This document shows, in pieces, positions 5,768 to 8,593 of a DNA stretch of 8,593 bases. This DNA is from Gemmatimonadota bacterium (lineage in GTDB: Bacteria; Gemmatimonadota; Gemmatimonadetes; Gemmatimonadales; GWC2-71-9). The notes below the pieces were generated by a model that saw only the letters and a program-made list of their open reading frames with translations, made no database searches and had not been told where the DNA came from. The translations under genes and the position numbers were made by a program. The stretch covers positions 1-8,593 of the forward strand of contig JANYAG010000298.1 of assembly GCA_025361465.1 (NCBI GenBank), read 5' to 3'. Every line of letters starts with the position of its first letter. Within the stretch, counting starts at the first letter, position 1.

Positions 5768-6982
5768 CATCAGCATCTCCGGTATCGCCTCGAGTCTCCG
5801 CGGCTCGCTCGTGAAGATCCGCAATCTCCTCGCACTCCGATACAGCTCCGTGGCGATCCTTGGCAAGCCGAGCTGACCGGCACGCCCTGCATCCGTCAGG
5901 CGTTCGATCGCGCCGGTGCGGGTCAAGAGTGGCAAGTCGACGCTGAGCATCGTGCTGCGCTCGGGGTAGTCCACCAGCACACCACCCGGGGAGAGCCCGA
6001 GTTCGTGCGCGAGCCGGTCCTCGGCCTGGCTCAGCGCGGCAGGTTCGCTCGACAACCAGTCGAGCAGGGACTCGGGGACCTCGCTCGCCGGCAGGTCAAG
6101 TGCCCGCTTGTGCAGGCGGCGCTCGAGCAACGCCCGCATCAGCCCGGTCGCGTCGTGTTCCAGCAGCCGCACGCTGAGGGAACCGTCGGTCGCATCGGCG
6201 ACCGACGCGGTGTCGATGGCGCCGACGGCAACGGCCGCGCGTACCGCGTGCTTGAACATGCAGGTAGCCGAGCGGACCGCATGGTGCCAGTAGACATTGC
6301 GGTACATCTGGTACTTGGCGAACAGCAGCGACTCCAGCGCACTGGTCCCCTTCTCCTGCACGCCGACTTCGCGGGTGCCGCCGGTCCCGTCAACGAGCAC
6401 GAGTGAGGCGAGCAACCGGTCCACGTCGACCGTGCCATACGGCACGCCGCACATCCGCGCATCACGCGACAGATAGTCGATCTTGTCGAGGTCGAGTGAC
6501 CCGGACACGAGCCCGGCGAGTGGCGAGCGGCTGGTGCCCTGGATCATCTCGCCGATGGTCGTGATGAGCGGCGCACCCCCGAGGGTCCGGAGCACATCGC
6601 CCAGGGCGCCCTCGGCAAGGCGTCGCGCGCCAATCGCCTCATGACTCGGGAAGCCGGCTTCCTCGAGGGCGTGGGAAAAGGGATAATGGCCGAGGTCGTG
6701 CAACAGCGCGGCGAGCCGCACCGCGAGCTGTTCCGCCTCGCTGACCCCGGCGAGGTGGCCACGCTCCCCGAGGGTCGCCAGGGCACGGCGGGCAAGGTGA
6801 TAGGTGCCAAGGGCGTGCTCAAAGCGGGAGTGCGTGGCGCCGGGATAGACCAGGAAGGCGTGGCCCAACTGACGCACGTAGCGCAGACGCTGGAAGGCCG
6901 CGGTGTCCATGGCGGACACCGCGGCCGGTTCCAGGCGAATGTTGTCCCAGAGCGGATCGCGAATGACTTCGAAACCGCTCAT
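5756..6982 (-). CDS. HD-domain phosphohydrolase, SAMHD1/dGTPase-like (COG1078 type)
   Basis: A 408-residue soluble protein with the HD metal-dependent phosphohydrolase core near the N-terminus. Visible motifs are YPGATHSRFEHALG (46-59), LLHDLGHYPFSH (93-104), SHEAIG (113-118) and SLDLDKIDYLSRDA (162-175). From memory of SAMHD1, metal ligands map to H56, H95, D96 and D166. The catalytic or substrate residues R53, H99, H114, K167, Y170 and D174 are also kept. Relatives hydrolyse dNTPs or other phosphate esters; the true substrate here is not evident, and many members of this group are uncharacterised. The C-terminal half (180-408) is helical and less conserved. The ATG at 6982 has a good Shine-Dalgarno GAGGGG six bases upstream, which overlaps the PEPCK stop, so the two are co-transcribed. 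The last codons and the stop lie in the heptamer repeat. Confidence 0.9.
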   Translation of the reverse strand: MSGFEVIRDPLWDNIRLEPAAVSAMDTAAFQRLRYVRQLGHAFLVYPGATHSRFEHALGTYHLARRALATLGERGHLAGVSEAEQLAVRLAALLHDLGHYPFSHALEEAGFPSHEAIGARRLAEGALGDVLRTLGGAPLITTIGEMIQGTSRSPLAGLVSGSLDLDKIDYLSRDARMCGVPYGTVDVDRLLASLVLVDGTGGTREVGVQEKGTSALESLLFAKYQMYRNVYWHHAVRSATCMFKHAVRAAVAVGAIDTASVADATDGSLSVRLLEHDATGLMRALLERRLHKRALDLPASEVPESLLDWLSSEPAALSQAEDRLAHELGLSPGGVLVDYPERSTMLSVDLPLLTRTGAIERLTDAGRAGQLGLPRIATELYRSARRLRIFTSEPRRLEAIPEMLMSER

Positions 6983-6988
6983 GGCGAT

Positions 6989-6994
6989 CCCCTC
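6989..6994 (-). promoter_or_regulatory. Shine-Dalgarno sequence of the HD gene, overlapping the PEPCK stop
   Basis: The minus strand reads TGAGGGGATCGCCATG. GAGGGG lies six bases before the ATG at 6982 and shares two bases with the PEPCK TGA (6995-6993). This fixes the HD start and suggests that ribosomes finishing PEPCK can reinitiate on the HD gene. Confidence 0.7.
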
Positions 6995-8593
6995 AGGCCG
7001 TTTCGGGTTCGAGGCGCCAATGCGCCTCGCTGCGCCAGAGCGCCGAAAGAATCAGCTCGCGCATCCACATGAACTCCTGGGGCATCCGGTCGTACAGCTT
7101 CTCGAACAGCTCGCGGTGGGAGAGCAGTTCGGTCTTCCACTGTTCGCGGTCGACTTCCATCAGGGCGTTGAAGCGTTCCTTGGGGAACGCAAGGCCGGTC
7201 CAGCGGAGATCCTCATACCGCGGCATCCAGCCGATCGGCGACTCCGTCCCCGAGGCGCGCCCCCGGACCCGGCCGACGATCCATTCCAGCACCCGCATGT
7301 TATCGCCGAATCCCGGCCAGATGAACTTCCCGTCGCCGTCCTTGCGGAACCAATTCACGCAGAAGATCCGCGGCGGATCGCTCAGGCTGCGTCCCATCTG
7401 GAGCCAGTGGTTGAAGTAGTCGCCCATGTGGTAGCCGCAGAACGGCAGCATGGCGAACGGATCGCGGCGCACCTGGCCCACTGCGCCGGTGGCCGCCGCC
7501 GTGGTTTCCGAGCCGATCGTGGCGGCGAGGTAGACGCCAAAGTTCCAGTTGACGGCCTGATACACCAGCGGCACGGTGGTGGCGCGACGGCCGCCGTACA
7601 CAAACGCACTGATCGGGACGCCGGCGGGATCTTCCCAGGCGGAGTCGATCGACGGGCATTGTGAGGCGGGCGCGGTGAAGCGCGCGTTCGGGTGAGCCGC
7701 CGGGGTCTTGCTCTCGGGCGTCCAGGGATTGCCACGCCAGTCGGGGAGTTGCGCCGGCGGTGCCTTGGTGAGGCCTTCCCACCAGACATCGCCGTCTTCG
7801 GTGAGCGCGACGTTGGTGAAGAGGGTGTTCTTCGCCATCGTCGCCATCGCGTTCGGATTGGTGTCCCATGATGTGCCGGGGGCGACGCCGAAATAGCCGG
7901 CCTCGGGGTTGATGGCGCGGAGCCGCCCGTCGGAGCCGGGACGGATCCAGGCGATGTCATCTCCCACGGTGGTGACCTTCCAGCCTTCATAGGGCTTGGG
8001 GGGAATGATCATGGCGAGGTTGGTCTTGCCGCAGGCACTCGGGAATCCAGCGGCGAGGTAGGTCTTGTCGCCCTTCGGTGACTCAACACCGAGGATCAGG
8101 GTGTGCTCGGCCATCCAGCCTTCGTCGCGACCCATCACCGAGGCGATGCGCAGGGCGAAGCACTTCTTGCCGAGCAGGGCATTGCCGCCGTAGCCGGATC
8201 CGTAGGACCAGATCTCACGCGTCTCGGGAAAGTGGACGATGTACTTCTCCTTGGCGTTGCACGGCCACTTCACGTCGGCCACGCCGGGAGTGAGCGGCAT
8301 GCCGACGGAGTGCATGCAGGGCACGAAGTCCTTGTCCCCCAGGGCCTCGAGCACCGGGCGGCCCATGCGGGTCATGATCCGCATGTTGACGACCACGTAC
8401 GGCGAGTCGGTGAGTTCGACCCCGATATGGGAGAGCGCCGAGCCGAGCGGGCCCATCGAGAAGGGGACGACGTACATGCTGCGGCCGCGCATCGAGCCGA
8501 CGAAGATCTTGCCGAGGGTCTCGCGCATTTCCTTCGGCTCGACCCAGTTGTTGGTGGGGCCGGCGTCCTGCTTGCGGTGGCTGCAGATGAAGG
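6993..8593 (-). CDS. pckG: Phosphoenolpyruvate carboxykinase (GTP), 5' end outside window
   Basis: It catalyses oxaloacetate + GTP to PEP + CO2 + GDP in the cytosol, the committing step of gluconeogenesis (or the reverse, anaplerotic reaction). The visible 532 residues are open to the right edge; the frame continues upstream of the internal ATG at 8528 with FICSHRKQDAGPTNN, which matches the family, so that ATG is not the start. About 70-90 N-terminal residues are missing against the usual 600. Landmarks in the GTP-type order are: MYVVPFSMGPLGS, LTDSPYVVVNMRIMTRMG, YGSGYGGNALLGKKCFALR with the Mn-site lysine, AEHTLILG with the Mn-site histidine, the P-loop FPSACGKTNLAM with the hyper-reactive cysteine (codon 8033-8031), GDDIAW with the metal aspartate, and VNWNFGVYLAATIGSE. 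The P-loop sequence separates it from the ATP-type enzyme. It is upstream of, and 10 nt from, the HD gene. Its promoter lies outside the window. Confidence 0.96.
   Translation of the reverse strand, partial: FICSHRKQDAGPTNNWVEPKEMRETLGKIFVGSMRGRSMYVVPFSMGPLGSALSHIGVELTDSPYVVVNMRIMTRMGRPVLEALGDKDFVPCMHSVGMPLTPGVADVKWPCNAKEKYIVHFPETREIWSYGSGYGGNALLGKKCFALRIASVMGRDEGWMAEHTLILGVESPKGDKTYLAAGFPSACGKTNLAMIIPPKPYEGWKVTTVGDDIAWIRPGSDGRLRAINPEAGYFGVAPGTSWDTNPNAMATMAKNTLFTNVALTEDGDVWWEGLTKAPPAQLPDWRGNPWTPESKTPAAHPNARFTAPASQCPSIDSAWEDPAGVPISAFVYGGRRATTVPLVYQAVNWNFGVYLAATIGSETTAAATGAVGQVRRDPFAMLPFCGYHMGDYFNHWLQMGRSLSDPPRIFCVNWFRKDGDGKFIWPGFGDNMRVLEWIVGRVRGRASGTESPIGWMPRYEDLRWTGLAFPKERFNALMEVDREQWKTELLSHRELFEKLYDRMPQEFMWMRELILSALWRSEAHWRLEPETA

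Noticed and set aside
8526..8528. Internal ATG at 8528 as PEPCK start.
   Set aside because: The reading frame continues to the right edge with family-like sequence (SHRKQDAGPTNN), so the gene begins outside the window.

Overview
This is a GC-rich bacterial chromosome segment with tightly packed genes. It has no insertion sequence, phage, tRNA, rRNA or CRISPR signal. The high-GC codon use and the GTP-type PEP carboxykinase would fit a Gemmatimonadota-like or other high-GC soil or aquatic bacterium. That placement is an impression from protein style only; no marker gene here settles it.

Layout from left to right. Bases 1-188 hold the 3' end of a plus-strand group II PLP-dependent amino-acid decarboxylase. 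It converges on a complete minus-strand uvrA (277-3060), the damage-recognition ATPase of nucleotide excision repair. The gap between them carries a degenerate 7-bp repeat and a REP-like inverted pair. uvrA is divergent from a three-gene plus-strand operon: a flippase-like (LPG_synthase_TM / UPF0104) membrane protein (3166-4224), an FHA-domain protein with one C-terminal membrane anchor (4221-4928), and a PP2C-type Ser/Thr phosphatase (4928-5695). Both junctions in this operon overlap (ATGA and TGATG), so the three are probably translationally coupled. The operon converges on a minus-strand pair: GTP-dependent PEP carboxykinase (6993 to beyond 8593, 5' end outside the window) followed 10 nt later by an HD-domain phosphohydrolase of the SAMHD1/dGTPase-like family (5756-6982).

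The least routine signals are non-coding. First, the 105-bp uvrA/flippase intergenic region contains two near-identical back-to-back promoter candidates (TTGA-type -35, 18-bp spacer, TACGTT -10) that end 6-8 nt before the start codons, suggesting leaderless mRNAs for both genes. Second, both convergent junctions are built from degenerate heptamer repeats plus an inverted repeat. These elements run into the ends of the genes: they encode the decarboxylase tail and stop, and they contain the stop codons of both the PP2C and HD genes. Third, the FHA domain has lost several of the residues that normally bind phosphothreonine, although it sits next to a phosphatase.

Functionally, the operon looks like a membrane-lipid or envelope function coupled to Ser/Thr phosphorylation signalling, with no kinase in view. 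The PEPCK-HD pair joins central carbon metabolism to nucleotide or phosphate-ester hydrolysis, and the biological reason for that pairing is not evident. I did not find a convincing new multi-gene system. No stretch longer than 300 bases lacks a gene.
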